From assembly GCA_902525355.1 (NCBI GenBank), contig CABZGO010000006.1, positions 1-64,000 of the forward strand: a stretch of DNA of 64,000 bases, given 5' to 3'. Positions 1-8,824 of the stretch are shown here, one piece after another. The DNA is from an uncultured Pelagibacteraceae bacterium (GTDB taxonomy: Bacteria; Pseudomonadota; Alphaproteobacteria; Pelagibacterales; Pelagibacteraceae). The position numbers and the translations under genes were made by a program. Numbering within the stretch: position 1 is the first letter of the stretch; every line of letters begins with the position of its first letter. Below the pieces are notes generated by a model. It ran no database searches. It saw only the letters and a program-made list of their open reading frames with translations, and was not told where the DNA came from.

Positions 1-308
1 CCAAACAAACAAATTGAATTAGCCTTTGAATTTATTAAAGAAGAAATCATTGGATCGTTTTCAGCGCTATGATCAGATTTTTTGGTCATTCCAAAGGCAG
101 TTAATATTGAATGATGAAATGAATGTTTTTTATTAAAAAATTCAGTATCAGTAGGGTTTGCTCCTGGCCACCCACCTTCAATGTAATCAACACCAAGATT
201 ATCTAATGCTAAAGATATTTTTTCTTTGTCGTCTAAGGAAAAGTCAACACCTTGAGTTTGTGCACCATCCCGCAAAGTAGTATCAAATATGTATATTTTG
301 TCTGACAT
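1..308 (-). CDS. cimA: Citramalate synthase, N-terminal part (cut by window edge)
   Basis: My own translation of the reverse strand starts MSDKIYIFDTTLRDGAQTQG and runs off the window edge after about 102 residues, so it is not in the ORF track. DTTLRDGAQ is the metal- and substrate-binding motif of the HMGL-like / isopropylmalate synthase family. The following segment EGGWPGANPTD is typical of the CimA-type citramalate synthases (pyruvate plus acetyl-CoA to citramalate, a threonine-independent entry to isoleucine). The ATG directly abuts the cysS stop codon, so it should be co-transcribed with cysS. A LeuA-type isopropylmalate synthase is less likely from the motif but cannot be excluded from a fragment. 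Confidence 0.85.
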   Translation of the reverse strand, partial: MSDKIYIFDTTLRDGAQTQGVDFSLDDKEKISLALDNLGVDYIEGGWPGANPTDTEFFNKKHSFHHSILTAFGMTKKSDHSAENDPMISSLINSKANSICLF

Positions 309-1670
309 TTATTTAAATTTCCACGAGGTTTTACCATCTTTATCCTCTATTTGAACTCCTTTTTCCAAAAGTTCATTGCGTATTTTATCAGCTAATTTGT
401 AATTTTTATTATCTCTAGCCTTATTTCGTTCTTTAATTTTAGTTTCAATAAAATCGTCATTTAAAATTGATTTATTTTTTTTAAAATTTTCCCATTCATC
501 TTTAGTTTCAGTTAATAATCCAACAAAATTACAAGCCGAGACAAACTTTTTTTTATCCTCAAGATTGCCTGATTGAGATTTCTCGAATAATTTATGAAGA
601 TTGGCAATATACTTTGGTGTATTTAAATCATCATACAAAGGTAAAAGATCATTATCAGAAATTAGTTTAGGCTTATCTAAACCAACATAACTTTTATACC
701 ATTTGTCGATTGTCTTTTGACTTTCGTCTAAAAGCTTATCGTTCCAATCTAAAGGCTGTCTGTACTGTGCGCTAATTAAAGCTAGTCTTAAAGTCTGGCC
801 ACTAACCTTCTTTTTAAAGTCGCTTATTTTTAAAATATTACCATGTGATTTTGCCATTTTTTCATTTGATAAGGTAATAAATCCATTATGTACCCAATAA
901 TTTGAAAAAACTTCAGTTTCATTAGCACATCGTGATTGAGCAATTTCATTTTCGTGATGTGGAAATATTAAATCTCTTCCCCCTCCATGAATATCAAACT
1001 TATCACCAAGATATTTTTTGGACATTACTGAACATTCTAAATGCCAGCCAGGGCGTCCTCTGCCCCAAGGTGACTCCCAACCAGGTTCGTCCTCTATGGA
1101 TGGTTTCCATAGAACAAAGTCTTCTTGTTTTTTTTTATTCTTAGTTTCTTCAACTCTTGATCCTGAAATTAATTCCTCTTGTTTTTTATTTGACAATTTT
1201 CCATAATCTTTAAACTTGCTAACTTCAAAATAAACATGTCTATTACTTTCATATGCAAAGTTTTTCTTAATTAAATTTTCAACCATGTTTATCATTAAAG
1301 TGATATTATTTGTGGCTCTAGGCTCAAAATTTGGTTTATCACAATTTAAGTATTCACAATCCTTATGAAATCTATTTGTAATATCCTCAGAGAGTTTTTT
1401 AATCGAAATTTTTTTATTTTTAGATGCTTCTATTATTTTGTCATCAATATCTGTGATATTTCTGACATAGGTAACGTTTTTATTACCATACTTACATTTA
1501 AGAACTTTAAATAGAATATCAAAAATTACTAAAGGTCTCGCGTTTCCAATATGTGGGTCATCATATACTGTTGGACCACAAACATACATTCTAATTTTTT
1601 TGTCATCAATAGGTACAAAAATTTCTTTTTTATTCGTTAAAGAATTAGATAAGAGAATATCTTTATTCAT
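309..1670 (-). CDS. cysS: Cysteinyl-tRNA synthetase
   Basis: This class I aminoacyl-tRNA synthetase charges tRNA-Cys with cysteine. The zinc/substrate cysteine is at C31 (YVCGPTVYD), the HIGH-type motif is HIGN at residues 40-43, the segments WHLECSVMS and HHENEIAQS supply the other zinc ligands, and the KMSKS loop appears as KMAKS. The length of 453 residues is normal for the family. It sits between nadE (its ATG abuts the nadE stop) and cimA, with no gap on either side, so the three are probably one transcript. The plus-strand ORFs at 932-1206 are shadows. Confidence 0.97.
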   Translation of the reverse strand: MNKDILLSNSLTNKKEIFVPIDDKKIRMYVCGPTVYDDPHIGNARPLVIFDILFKVLKCKYGNKNVTYVRNITDIDDKIIEASKNKKISIKKLSEDITNRFHKDCEYLNCDKPNFEPRATNNITLMINMVENLIKKNFAYESNRHVYFEVSKFKDYGKLSNKKQEELISGSRVEETKNKKKQEDFVLWKPSIEDEPGWESPWGRGRPGWHLECSVMSKKYLGDKFDIHGGGRDLIFPHHENEIAQSRCANETEVFSNYWVHNGFITLSNEKMAKSHGNILKISDFKKKVSGQTLRLALISAQYRQPLDWNDKLLDESQKTIDKWYKSYVGLDKPKLISDNDLLPLYDDLNTPKYIANLHKLFEKSQSGNLEDKKKFVSACNFVGLLTETKDEWENFKKNKSILNDDFIETKIKERNKARDNKNYKLADKIRNELLEKGVQIEDKDGKTSWKFK

Positions 1671-3329
1671 CTAACTCCAATTTCTAAATCCGCTAGTTAA
1701 TGGAAATCTTCTATCGCGGCCAAATGCTTTTGCAGTAACTTTTGGTCCTGGCGCAGATTGAAATCTTTTATACTCTGATCTAGCAAGTAATCGAGCAGTT
1801 TTTTCTACAACTTCTCTCTCAAATCCTTTTGAAATTATTTTCTCAACAGAGATTTCTTGTTCTACCAAGCTTTTAAGTATTTCATCCAAAATATCATATT
1901 CTGGTAGACTATCAGTATCCTTTTGATCATTTCTTAATTCTGCGGTTGGTGGTTTATTTATAATATTATCTGGGATTACTTGACCCTTAGGGCCTTTAAA
2001 TAAAGTTGAAAAGTTTTTATTTCGCCACTCACAAAGTTTAAATACATCGGTTTTCCAAACGTCTTTTATAGGTGCATATCCACCACACATGTCTCCATAT
2101 AAAGTTGAGTAACCAACCGCGTATTCAGATTTATTTCCTGTTGCAAGAACCATATATCCGTATCTATTAGATAAAGCCATTAATAAAAGTCCTCTTAATC
2201 TTGATTGAATATTTTCTTCGGTAATGCCTTTAGCAAAATTCGAGTCATTAAATTCTCCTAAGATTTTTTCAATAATTTTCATAGCTTCATTTATTTTTAA
2301 ATTTGAATAATTTATATTTAATAAACTTGCTGCTTTTTTTGCATCATTTAAGCTTTCATCTCCGGTATATGGACTAGGTAACATAATCGCTTGTACTGAA
2401 CTAGATCCAAATGCATCAGTTGCAATAGCAGCCACTAACGCTGAATCTATTCCTCCAGATAAGCCTAATAATACTCCTTTAAAATTATTATTGTTCACAT
2501 AATCCCTTAAGCCAACAACTAGAGCTTTATATAAACTTTCTTGCTTGGAAAATTTACTTTCAGTTTTACCTTTACCTTTCCATATTTCATTTTCTTTATT
2601 TAATTCAATTATAGAAATTTGTTCCTCAAATTCTAAAGATGAAAAAAATTTATTCCCGTTAGAGTTTAATCCAAACGATGAACCATCAAAAATTAACTCA
2701 TCTTGTCCACCTGTTCTATTTAAATAAATTAATGGTAAGTTAGTTTCATTAACTCTTTGAGTTGCAACAAGATCTCTTTCATTTTTTTTTTGAGTAGTAT
2801 AAGGGGAAGCGTTAATTGAAATAATTATTTCAGCACCTTTGCTTGATAAATTTTCCACTACATGCTTTTCCCATATATCTTCGCAAATTGGTAAACCGAA
2901 ATTTACATTTTTAATTTTTACGCAATCCTCTAATTTACCTTGACTAAAAATTCTTTGTTCATCAAAAACTCCAGTATTAGGCAACTCATACTTGTCTTTA
3001 ATTGTCAAAATTTTTCCATTTTCAATAACAAAAACTGAATTTCTTATTGAATTATTATATTTTCTTGGAGCTCCAAGGATAATTGAGGATTTATTATCTT
3101 TTGAAATTGTAACTAAACGTTCAATTCCGCCAGATACTGAATTTAAAAAATCTTCTCTTAAAACTAAATCATCGATAGGATAGCCAGAAACATAAAGCTC
3201 AGGGGCTACCAAAATATCAATATCGTTTTTTAACTTTGATCTAATTTTAATTAACTTTGAGATATTTTTTTCTACATCGCCCACTAATGGACTTAACTGC
3301 GCTAATGCGATTTTAATTTTATGGGTCAT
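1671..3329 (-). CDS. nadE: Glutamine-dependent NAD+ synthetase
   Basis: This enzyme amidates nicotinic acid adenine dinucleotide to NAD+. It is the long, two-domain form. An N-terminal nitrilase-fold glutaminase (residues 1 to about 260) shows the Glu-Lys-Cys triad at E44 (VAPELY), K113 (DKYELPN) and C149 (GLPICED). The C-terminal synthetase has the ATP pyrophosphatase loop SGGIDSAL, so the cell can use glutamine rather than free ammonia. At 552 residues it has the usual length. No clear Shine-Dalgarno sequence precedes its ATG. Instead a 17-codon ORF with a good ribosome site overlaps the start by ATGA (separate entry). Confidence 0.97.
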   Translation of the reverse strand: MTHKIKIALAQLSPLVGDVEKNISKLIKIRSKLKNDIDILVAPELYVSGYPIDDLVLREDFLNSVSGGIERLVTISKDNKSSIILGAPRKYNNSIRNSVFVIENGKILTIKDKYELPNTGVFDEQRIFSQGKLEDCVKIKNVNFGLPICEDIWEKHVVENLSSKGAEIIISINASPYTTQKKNERDLVATQRVNETNLPLIYLNRTGGQDELIFDGSSFGLNSNGNKFFSSLEFEEQISIIELNKENEIWKGKGKTESKFSKQESLYKALVVGLRDYVNNNNFKGVLLGLSGGIDSALVAAIATDAFGSSSVQAIMLPSPYTGDESLNDAKKAASLLNINYSNLKINEAMKIIEKILGEFNDSNFAKGITEENIQSRLRGLLLMALSNRYGYMVLATGNKSEYAVGYSTLYGDMCGGYAPIKDVWKTDVFKLCEWRNKNFSTLFKGPKGQVIPDNIINKPPTAELRNDQKDTDSLPEYDILDEILKSLVEQEISVEKIISKGFEREVVEKTARLLARSEYKRFQSAPGPKVTAKAFGRDRRFPLTSGFRNWS

Positions 3330-3379
3330 ATTTTAGATATAATCACTTTTAACAAATATAATAGTTTAATAAATTTCAT
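3326..3379 (-). CDS. Possible 17-codon leader ORF coupled to nadE
   Basis: On the minus strand AGGAG (3386-3390) lies 6 bases before an ATG that opens a 17-codon frame, MKFIKLLYLLKVIISKI. Its TGA overlaps the nadE ATG as ATGA. The peptide is hydrophobic and basic. The arrangement resembles a translationally coupled upstream ORF: nadE itself lacks a visible ribosome site. It could be chance in such A+T-rich DNA, and no function can be given. Confidence 0.35.
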   Translation of the reverse strand: MKFIKLLYLLKVIISKI

Positions 3380-3411
3380 GATGAACTCCTAATTTCAATG
3401 AAATTAAGAAT

Positions 3412-4791
3412 TTAAGAGGCTTCTTTAATTGAAGTTTTGGCGTAATTTGTATTTTTTTTAATTTCATCAGAAATTAAAAAAGCTAATTCTAATGCTTGAT
3501 TTGCGTTTAGTCTTGGATCACATTGAGTATGGTATCTACTTGATAAATCAGTATCTGATATTTTTTGAGCTCCACCAGTGCATTCTGTCACATTTTGACC
3601 TGTCATTTCAATGTGAAGACCGCCAGCATATGATCCCTCACTCTGATGAACTCCGAAGACATTTTTCACCTCATTTAACACATTATTAAACGGTCTTGTT
3701 TTAAATCCAGTTGATGATTTAATTGTATTTCCGTGCATGGGATCACAAGACCAGATAACGTTTATACCTTCTTTTTTGATACCTCTAATTAATTTAGGTA
3801 GATATTTTTCAACTTGATCATGACCAAATCTAGATATTAATGTAATTTTTCCCTTATCATTTTTTGGATTTATTTTTTCACAAATTTTTGCAATTTCCTC
3901 AGGTTCTGATGTTGGACCACATTTGATTCCTATTGGGTTTTCAATTCCTCTACAAAATTCTACATGACCACCATCAATTTGTCTCGTTCTATCACCTATC
4001 CAAAGAAAGTGGGCTGATGTATCATGATGCTCTCCAGTTGTTGAGTCTATTCTAGTCATAACTTCTTCAAATGGTAAATGTAACGCCTCATGAGATGTCC
4101 AGAAATTAACAGTATATAATCTTCTGTTGAAGTCAGATGTAATTCCACAAGCTTCCATAAATGCTAAGGCATCAGCTATTTTATCTTCTAATTCTTTAAA
4201 TTTTTTAGCCTGAGCTGCAGATTTAATGTATCCTAAATTCCACATATGAACATTTTTTAAATCTGCAAAACCACCGTTCGAAAAGGCTCTCAATAAATTT
4301 AAGGTTGAGGCTGATTGTGAATAGGCTCTAAATAATCTCTTTGGATCATAAGCTCTTCCTTTTTCAGTAAAATCTATAGAATTGATATTATCTCCTAAAT
4401 AACTTGGCAGCTCCATATCTCCAATTTTTTCGGTTGGTGCGCTTCTAGGTTTTGAAAATTGACCTGCAATTCTTCCTAGCTTAACTACAGGTAAAGATGC
4501 TGAGTAAGTCAATACTAATGACATCTGAAGCATTAGTTTAAAGTAATCTCTAATATTATCTGGATGAAATTCTGCAAAACTTTCAGCACAATCTCCTCCT
4601 TGCAATAAGAAAGCTTTTCCATCAACTACATTTGCTAATTGATCCTTAAGATGTCTTGTTTCTCCAGCAAAAACTAAAGGAGGAAAATTTTTTAATTTGT
4701 TTAAAACAATATTTAGTTCTTTTTCATCCTTATACTCAGGAATGTGTTTTACAGGATAATTTCTCCAACTATTTGCTTTCCATTTTTTCAT
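3412..4791 (-). CDS. 3-deoxy-7-phosphoheptulonate (DAHP) synthase, class II
   Basis: This enzyme condenses phosphoenolpyruvate and erythrose 4-phosphate in the first step of the shikimate pathway. The sequence is the plant/actinobacterial class II type and not the E. coli AroG type: an N-terminal WRNYPVKHIPEY segment, LLQGGDCAESF with the metal-binding cysteine, SRFGHDQVEKYLP, and DPMHGNT. The 459 residues are full length for the class. It is on the same strand as its neighbours, with about 80 bases of A+T-rich spacer on each side. I see no separate regulatory (ACT) domain. Class II enzymes are usually annotated aroF, aroG or aroH, so I give no symbol. Confidence 0.95.
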   Translation of the reverse strand: MKKWKANSWRNYPVKHIPEYKDEKELNIVLNKLKNFPPLVFAGETRHLKDQLANVVDGKAFLLQGGDCAESFAEFHPDNIRDYFKLMLQMSLVLTYSASLPVVKLGRIAGQFSKPRSAPTEKIGDMELPSYLGDNINSIDFTEKGRAYDPKRLFRAYSQSASTLNLLRAFSNGGFADLKNVHMWNLGYIKSAAQAKKFKELEDKIADALAFMEACGITSDFNRRLYTVNFWTSHEALHLPFEEVMTRIDSTTGEHHDTSAHFLWIGDRTRQIDGGHVEFCRGIENPIGIKCGPTSEPEEIAKICEKINPKNDKGKITLISRFGHDQVEKYLPKLIRGIKKEGINVIWSCDPMHGNTIKSSTGFKTRPFNNVLNEVKNVFGVHQSEGSYAGGLHIEMTGQNVTECTGGAQKISDTDLSSRYHTQCDPRLNANQALELAFLISDEIKKNTNYAKTSIKEAS

Positions 4792-4872
4792 AATACAATC
4801 TCAAGATGTATATATATCTGATTTTAATTAAAAAAAGTAATTTTTTGATTAATTTAAATTTTTATGAATAAT

Positions 4873-5595
4873 TTAAGTATAACTTGTAATTTTGAAAGCA
4901 ATTATTCCAAGAATTTCTCTAAAAAAAGTATTAAATTTTGAAAGATTATTAGTTACATCAAAAACCTGGTAACTATTCAGTAAAGGTGTTGTTGATCCTG
5001 AGATAGGATTGACTGGGTAAGGTATGACGTTTACTCCTTGTTTTTCAGCAATCATCATAGATCTTTTCATGTGATAAGCAGATGTAATAAGAACTGTCTC
5101 TGAGTATTTTAAATTTAATTCTTTAATTTCTTTAAAATTTTCAATTGTATTCCTTGATTTACCAATAAAATTTATACGATCCATATCAAAATTAAGGTCA
5201 TAATAAAATTTTTTTGCAATGGTAAGATCATCATTGTTAATATCTTTAATTAAATAAGCATTTCCACCAACGTAAAAAATTTTTGCGTCTGGGTATTGAT
5301 AAGCTAAACTAATTGAAGCTATTATCCTGTCGTCAGCTCCAGACAATACTAAAATGTTTTTTATATTTTTATATTCTTTTTTAAATATGAAATCTTTTTC
5401 AAGATATTTAATACCTAATGAACCTGTAGGCAAAAAAGAAATTATTATTATTAGAAAAATATTTAGACTTAATATTTTTAAGAAAATTTTTCTTTTACTA
5501 ATGAGGTAATAAATAAATAAAATTCCTAAAATTATAAATAAAAAATTTGTTGGGTTTAATAAAGGACCCAAGAATTTTGATAAGTAATAATACAA
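4873..5595 (-). CDS. DUF218 (YdcF/SanA/ElyC-like) inner-membrane protein
   Basis: Two hydrophobic segments near the N-terminus (about residues 12-30 and 38-58) are followed by a soluble DUF218 domain with NILVLSGADDRI, KIFYVGGNAYL and VLITSAYHMKRSMMIAEK. This is the pattern of the ElyC/SanA/YdcF family, which is linked to envelope and peptidoglycan-precursor physiology, but the exact reaction is unknown. The first codon is TTG, 1 base after the glmS stop. No earlier start is possible in this frame because of a stop inside glmS, and the next Met is far inside the domain. Position after glmS and the GlmU domain fits a cell-wall role (inference). Confidence 0.75.
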   Translation of the reverse strand: MYYYLSKFLGPLLNPTNFLFIILGILFIYYLISKRKIFLKILSLNIFLIIIISFLPTGSLGIKYLEKDFIFKKEYKNIKNILVLSGADDRIIASISLAYQYPDAKIFYVGGNAYLIKDINNDDLTIAKKFYYDLNFDMDRINFIGKSRNTIENFKEIKELNLKYSETVLITSAYHMKRSMMIAEKQGVNVIPYPVNPISGSTTPLLNSYQVFDVTNNLSKFNTFFREILGIIAFKITSYT

Positions 5596-5596
5596 G

Positions 5597-7417
5597 TTAT
5601 TCTACTGTTACGGATTTAGCTAGGTTTCTCGGCTTATCAATATCATAACCTTTTTCCAAAGCTGAATAAAAAGCCAATTTTTGTAAAGGAATAGTTGTTA
5701 AAAATGGTACCAACTCATCGTTTAATTTATCAACTTCAATTTGCTCCCAAATGTTTTCGGAAATTATTTCATCCTTATTTTTATTTGTAATTAACAATAC
5801 CTTCGCTCCACGCGCAATAACTTCCTGCATATTAGACATTGTCTTTAAATAGTGCTCATCTCTTGGCGCTATAACCACAACTGGCATTCCCTCTTCAATC
5901 AAAGCTAAAGGACCATGTTTCATCTCACCTGCTGGATAACCTTCTGCATGAACATAAGCTAACTCTTTTAATTTTAATGCACCTTCTAATGCAATTGGAA
6001 AAGAATAACCTCTTCCTAAAAACATACATCCTTTAGCATTTGCAAAAACTTTACCAATTTTAAGAAGTTTGTGATCTAATTTAAGAGTTTTTTTTGCAGA
6101 ATTAGACAATGATAATAAATTTTTAATCTTTGACTGATATATTTTCTTTGTAATTTTTTTCTGGTCAAAAGAAATCTTCAAGGATAATACATAAAGCACT
6201 AACATTTGCCCAAGAAAAGCTTTAGTAGATGCTACTCCTATTTCTTGTCCACAATATATAGGTAAAACTAAGTCAGAGTCTCTCGCTATTGAGCTTTCTA
6301 CAACATTCACAACAGCACAGGTTTTCATTTTATTTTTCTTACACAGTTCTAAAGCAGCATACGTGTCAGCAGTTTCTCCAGATTGGGATACGAATACATA
6401 TAAACAATCTTTTTTAAATCTTACTTTTCTGTACCTAAACTCTGAGGCTATATCTGTACTTACATCTAAATTTGTATTTTGCTCTAACCAATATTTTGCA
6501 ACCAAGCATGAATGGTAGGCTGTTCCACAACCAATCAATACAATTGATTTTAAAGAGCTTATCTTCCATGGAAAATTATATATATTTATTTGATTGTTAT
6601 ATTTATCCACGTATTCGTTTATACAGTCATTGATAGTCGAAGGCTGTTCATCTATCTCTTTTTCCATAAAATATTTATAGTCGCCTTTGTCATAATTAAA
6701 CTCTTCTTGAGAAAGATTCATTACTTCTTTGTTTATTTTTACTCCATTTCCCTCAAAAAATTGAATTTGATCTCTTTTGATTATACAAAATTCACCATCA
6801 TCTAAATATGTGATTTTATTAGTCATAGATTTTAGAGCATAAGAGTCTGAACCAAGATAATTTTCGTTTGGACCATATCCAACTGCCAAAGGAGAACCTC
6901 TTCTTGCACCAATAATTAGATCATTTCTATTTTTAAAAATGATTCCTAAGGCAAAACTTCCATGAAGTTTTTTCAAAACTTTAATAATAGTATCTTTGAG
7001 TGAATTTTTTTTTAAGTAATCAGTAACAAGATGGGCAATTACTTCGGTATCAGTTTGTGATTTAAATATGTAACCTTTTTTTTCTAAAAATTTTTTTAAA
7101 ATAGTAGAATTTTCAATAATACCATTATGAACAACCGAAACTTGTTCTGATGAATGTGGATGAGCATTAATTTTACTCGGCTTTCCATGTGTTGCCCATC
7201 TAACATGACCAATACCAATATCTCCCTTAAGATTAAATTTTGATATATCTTTTTCTAATACATCAACTCTTCCCTCGCACTTTACCTCATTAATACTTCC
7301 ATCAACTAGTGTTGCTATTCCAGCAGAGTCATATCCTCTATATTCAAGTTTTTTAAGTGAATTTACTATTCTACTTGAAACTTCATTAGAACTGATTATT
7401 CCGATTATTCCACACAT
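5597..7417 (-). CDS. glmS: Glutamine-fructose-6-phosphate aminotransferase (isomerizing)
   Basis: GlmS makes glucosamine 6-phosphate from fructose 6-phosphate and glutamine, the entry to UDP-GlcNAc for peptidoglycan and lipopolysaccharide. The protein begins MCGIIGI, so Cys2 becomes the N-terminal glutaminase nucleophile. GHVRWATHG and the HNGIIEN loop of the glutaminase domain follow, then two SIS domains (SQSGETADT near residue 350) and a C-terminus ending NLAKSVTVE, close to the family consensus. Length 606 matches E. coli (609). Its start abuts the stop of the GlmU acetyltransferase-like gene, so two steps of the same pathway are adjacent. Confidence 0.97.
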   Translation of the reverse strand: MCGIIGIISSNEVSSRIVNSLKKLEYRGYDSAGIATLVDGSINEVKCEGRVDVLEKDISKFNLKGDIGIGHVRWATHGKPSKINAHPHSSEQVSVVHNGIIENSTILKKFLEKKGYIFKSQTDTEVIAHLVTDYLKKNSLKDTIIKVLKKLHGSFALGIIFKNRNDLIIGARRGSPLAVGYGPNENYLGSDSYALKSMTNKITYLDDGEFCIIKRDQIQFFEGNGVKINKEVMNLSQEEFNYDKGDYKYFMEKEIDEQPSTINDCINEYVDKYNNQINIYNFPWKISSLKSIVLIGCGTAYHSCLVAKYWLEQNTNLDVSTDIASEFRYRKVRFKKDCLYVFVSQSGETADTYAALELCKKNKMKTCAVVNVVESSIARDSDLVLPIYCGQEIGVASTKAFLGQMLVLYVLSLKISFDQKKITKKIYQSKIKNLLSLSNSAKKTLKLDHKLLKIGKVFANAKGCMFLGRGYSFPIALEGALKLKELAYVHAEGYPAGEMKHGPLALIEEGMPVVVIAPRDEHYLKTMSNMQEVIARGAKVLLITNKNKDEIISENIWEQIEVDKLNDELVPFLTTIPLQKLAFYSALEKGYDIDKPRNLAKSVTVE

Positions 7418-8038
7418 TTATTTTTTTCTTTTATAATTTTTAAGTTCAACTTGTTTAGCCCTTGTTAAAGCTAATGAATTTCCAGTCACTTTTTTTGTAA
7501 TTACTGATCCTGCGCCAACTGTACTTTTTTTTTCAAGCTTAATTGGGGCAACTAGTGATGAATTTGATCCAACAAATACCTCATCACCAATTGTTGTTTT
7601 ACTTTTTTTGATGCCATCGTAATTACATGTAATTGTACCTGCACCAATATTTACTTTTTTACCTACGTTTGAGTCACCTATATAAGAAAGGTGATTTAAT
7701 TTAGAGTCTTTACCTATAATACTTTTTTTTACCTCAACAAAATTTCCAACCTTAGATCCTGATTTAAGAACTGTTCCTGGTCTTAATCTTGCATATGGTC
7801 CAATATTTACATTATTTTCAATTTTCACTCCTTCTAAATGAGAGAAAGATAGAATTCTTACATTGTTTCCTATTGACACATTATCAGCAATTACAACGTA
7901 TGGTTCTATAGTTACATTTTTTCCAATTTTTGTATTTTTAGAAAAAAAAACTGTATCAGGTGCAATCATTTTGACACCTTTTTTAAGAAATTTATTTCTT
8001 AACTTTAATTGAATATTTATTAATTTTTTTTGTTTCAT
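7418..8038 (-). CDS. glmU: Stand-alone GlmU-type glucosamine-1-phosphate acetyltransferase domain
   Basis: At 206 residues this is less than half of a normal GlmU (about 450). It contains the linker and the left-handed beta-helix only. The N-terminal uridylyltransferase domain is absent and the ATG is the natural start. Acetyltransferase residues known from E. coli GlmU are kept: R86 in RLRPG (R333), K104 in GNFVEVKK (K351), H116 and Y119 in NHLSYIGD (H363, Y366) and the GAGTITCNYDG loop. It should therefore acetylate glucosamine 1-phosphate. A separate protein elsewhere must then supply the UTP-transferring activity. It lies directly upstream of glmS. Confidence 0.85.
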   Translation of the reverse strand: MKQKKLINIQLKLRNKFLKKGVKMIAPDTVFFSKNTKIGKNVTIEPYVVIADNVSIGNNVRILSFSHLEGVKIENNVNIGPYARLRPGTVLKSGSKVGNFVEVKKSIIGKDSKLNHLSYIGDSNVGKKVNIGAGTITCNYDGIKKSKTTIGDEVFVGSNSSLVAPIKLEKKSTVGAGSVITKKVTGNSLALTRAKQVELKNYKRKK

Positions 8039-8106
8039 TTGATATTTTTATATATTTGGGTATTAGTTTAATTAATTCACAATATATTTCTTAATAATAC
8101 TTTTAA

Positions 8107-8772
8107 ATGACGCAAAAATTTACCATTCTTTTTGATCTAGATGGCACCTTGATTGATACTGCTCCAGATTTAATTCGTGCACATAATCATGTTATGAAAA
8201 AATTTGGATATCCAACAAAAACTTTGGGTGAATTAAAAAATGCTGTTGGCAGAGGTGCAAAAGCAATGATGGCAAAAGCTAACGGTCAATGGAAATGGTT
8301 TGATGAAAAAATTCAAAACGAAATGACAAATGAATTTTTATCTTATTATGGAGAAAATATATACCATGAAAGTAAGTTAATAAATGGGGTAAAGGAATTT
8401 TTAAATTGGTGTAAAAAAGAAAATATTTCTATGGCAGTATGTACTAATAAAACTGAACATTTAGCAGTTGATCTTTTAAAAAAAATTGGAATTTATGATT
8501 ACTTTGAATATGTTGCTGGATACAATACTTTTGAATATTGTAAACCAGATCCAAGACATTTGACTACTATTATTGAAATTTTGGATGGTGACATAAATAA
8601 ATCACTTATGATTGGGGATAGTGAAACAGATGCAAACGCAGCTAAAGCCGCAGAAATTCCAATAATTTTGCTAAAATATGGATATACTGAAAAGAAATCT
8701 AGTGAAATATATCATAATCACTTAGTTAAAGATTTCGTGGGTATTGAGAAAATTATAAATGAATATCTTTAA
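8107..8772 (+). CDS. gph: Phosphoglycolate phosphatase-like HAD hydrolase
   Basis: A HAD-superfamily phosphatase of 221 residues. Motif I is FDLDGTLIDTAPDL (nucleophile and acid Asp), motif II the CTNKTE threonine, motif III the lysine in CKPDPRH, and motif IV GDSETDANAA. A helical cap lies between motifs I and II (about residues 17-85). This is the Gph arrangement, which removes 2-phosphoglycolate formed during DNA repair or oxygenase reactions. HAD substrate ranges overlap, so another small sugar phosphate is possible. It is divergent from the GlmU-type gene and precedes the methylcitrate genes by about 50 bases. Confidence 0.85.
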   Translation: MTQKFTILFDLDGTLIDTAPDLIRAHNHVMKKFGYPTKTLGELKNAVGRGAKAMMAKANGQWKWFDEKIQNEMTNEFLSYYGENIYHESKLINGVKEFLNWCKKENISMAVCTNKTEHLAVDLLKKIGIYDYFEYVAGYNTFEYCKPDPRHLTTIIEILDGDINKSLMIGDSETDANAAKAAEIPIILLKYGYTEKKSSEIYHNHLVKDFVGIEKIINEYL

Positions 8773-8824
8773 TATTGATTAATTTATTTTAACTATTAAA
8801 ACAAAATCAAAGCTAGGAGACATT

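Noticed and set aside
3390-3406. TAATTTC-AAT-GAAATTA inverted repeat after the nadE leader region
   Set aside because: Seven A+T-rich pairs without a T run, and it overlaps the proposed ribosome site. It may be structural, but it is not convincing as a terminator.
4826-4855. A+T hairpin with T runs downstream of the DUF218 gene
   Set aside because: The stem is almost pure A and T and such pairs are expected by chance in this sequence.
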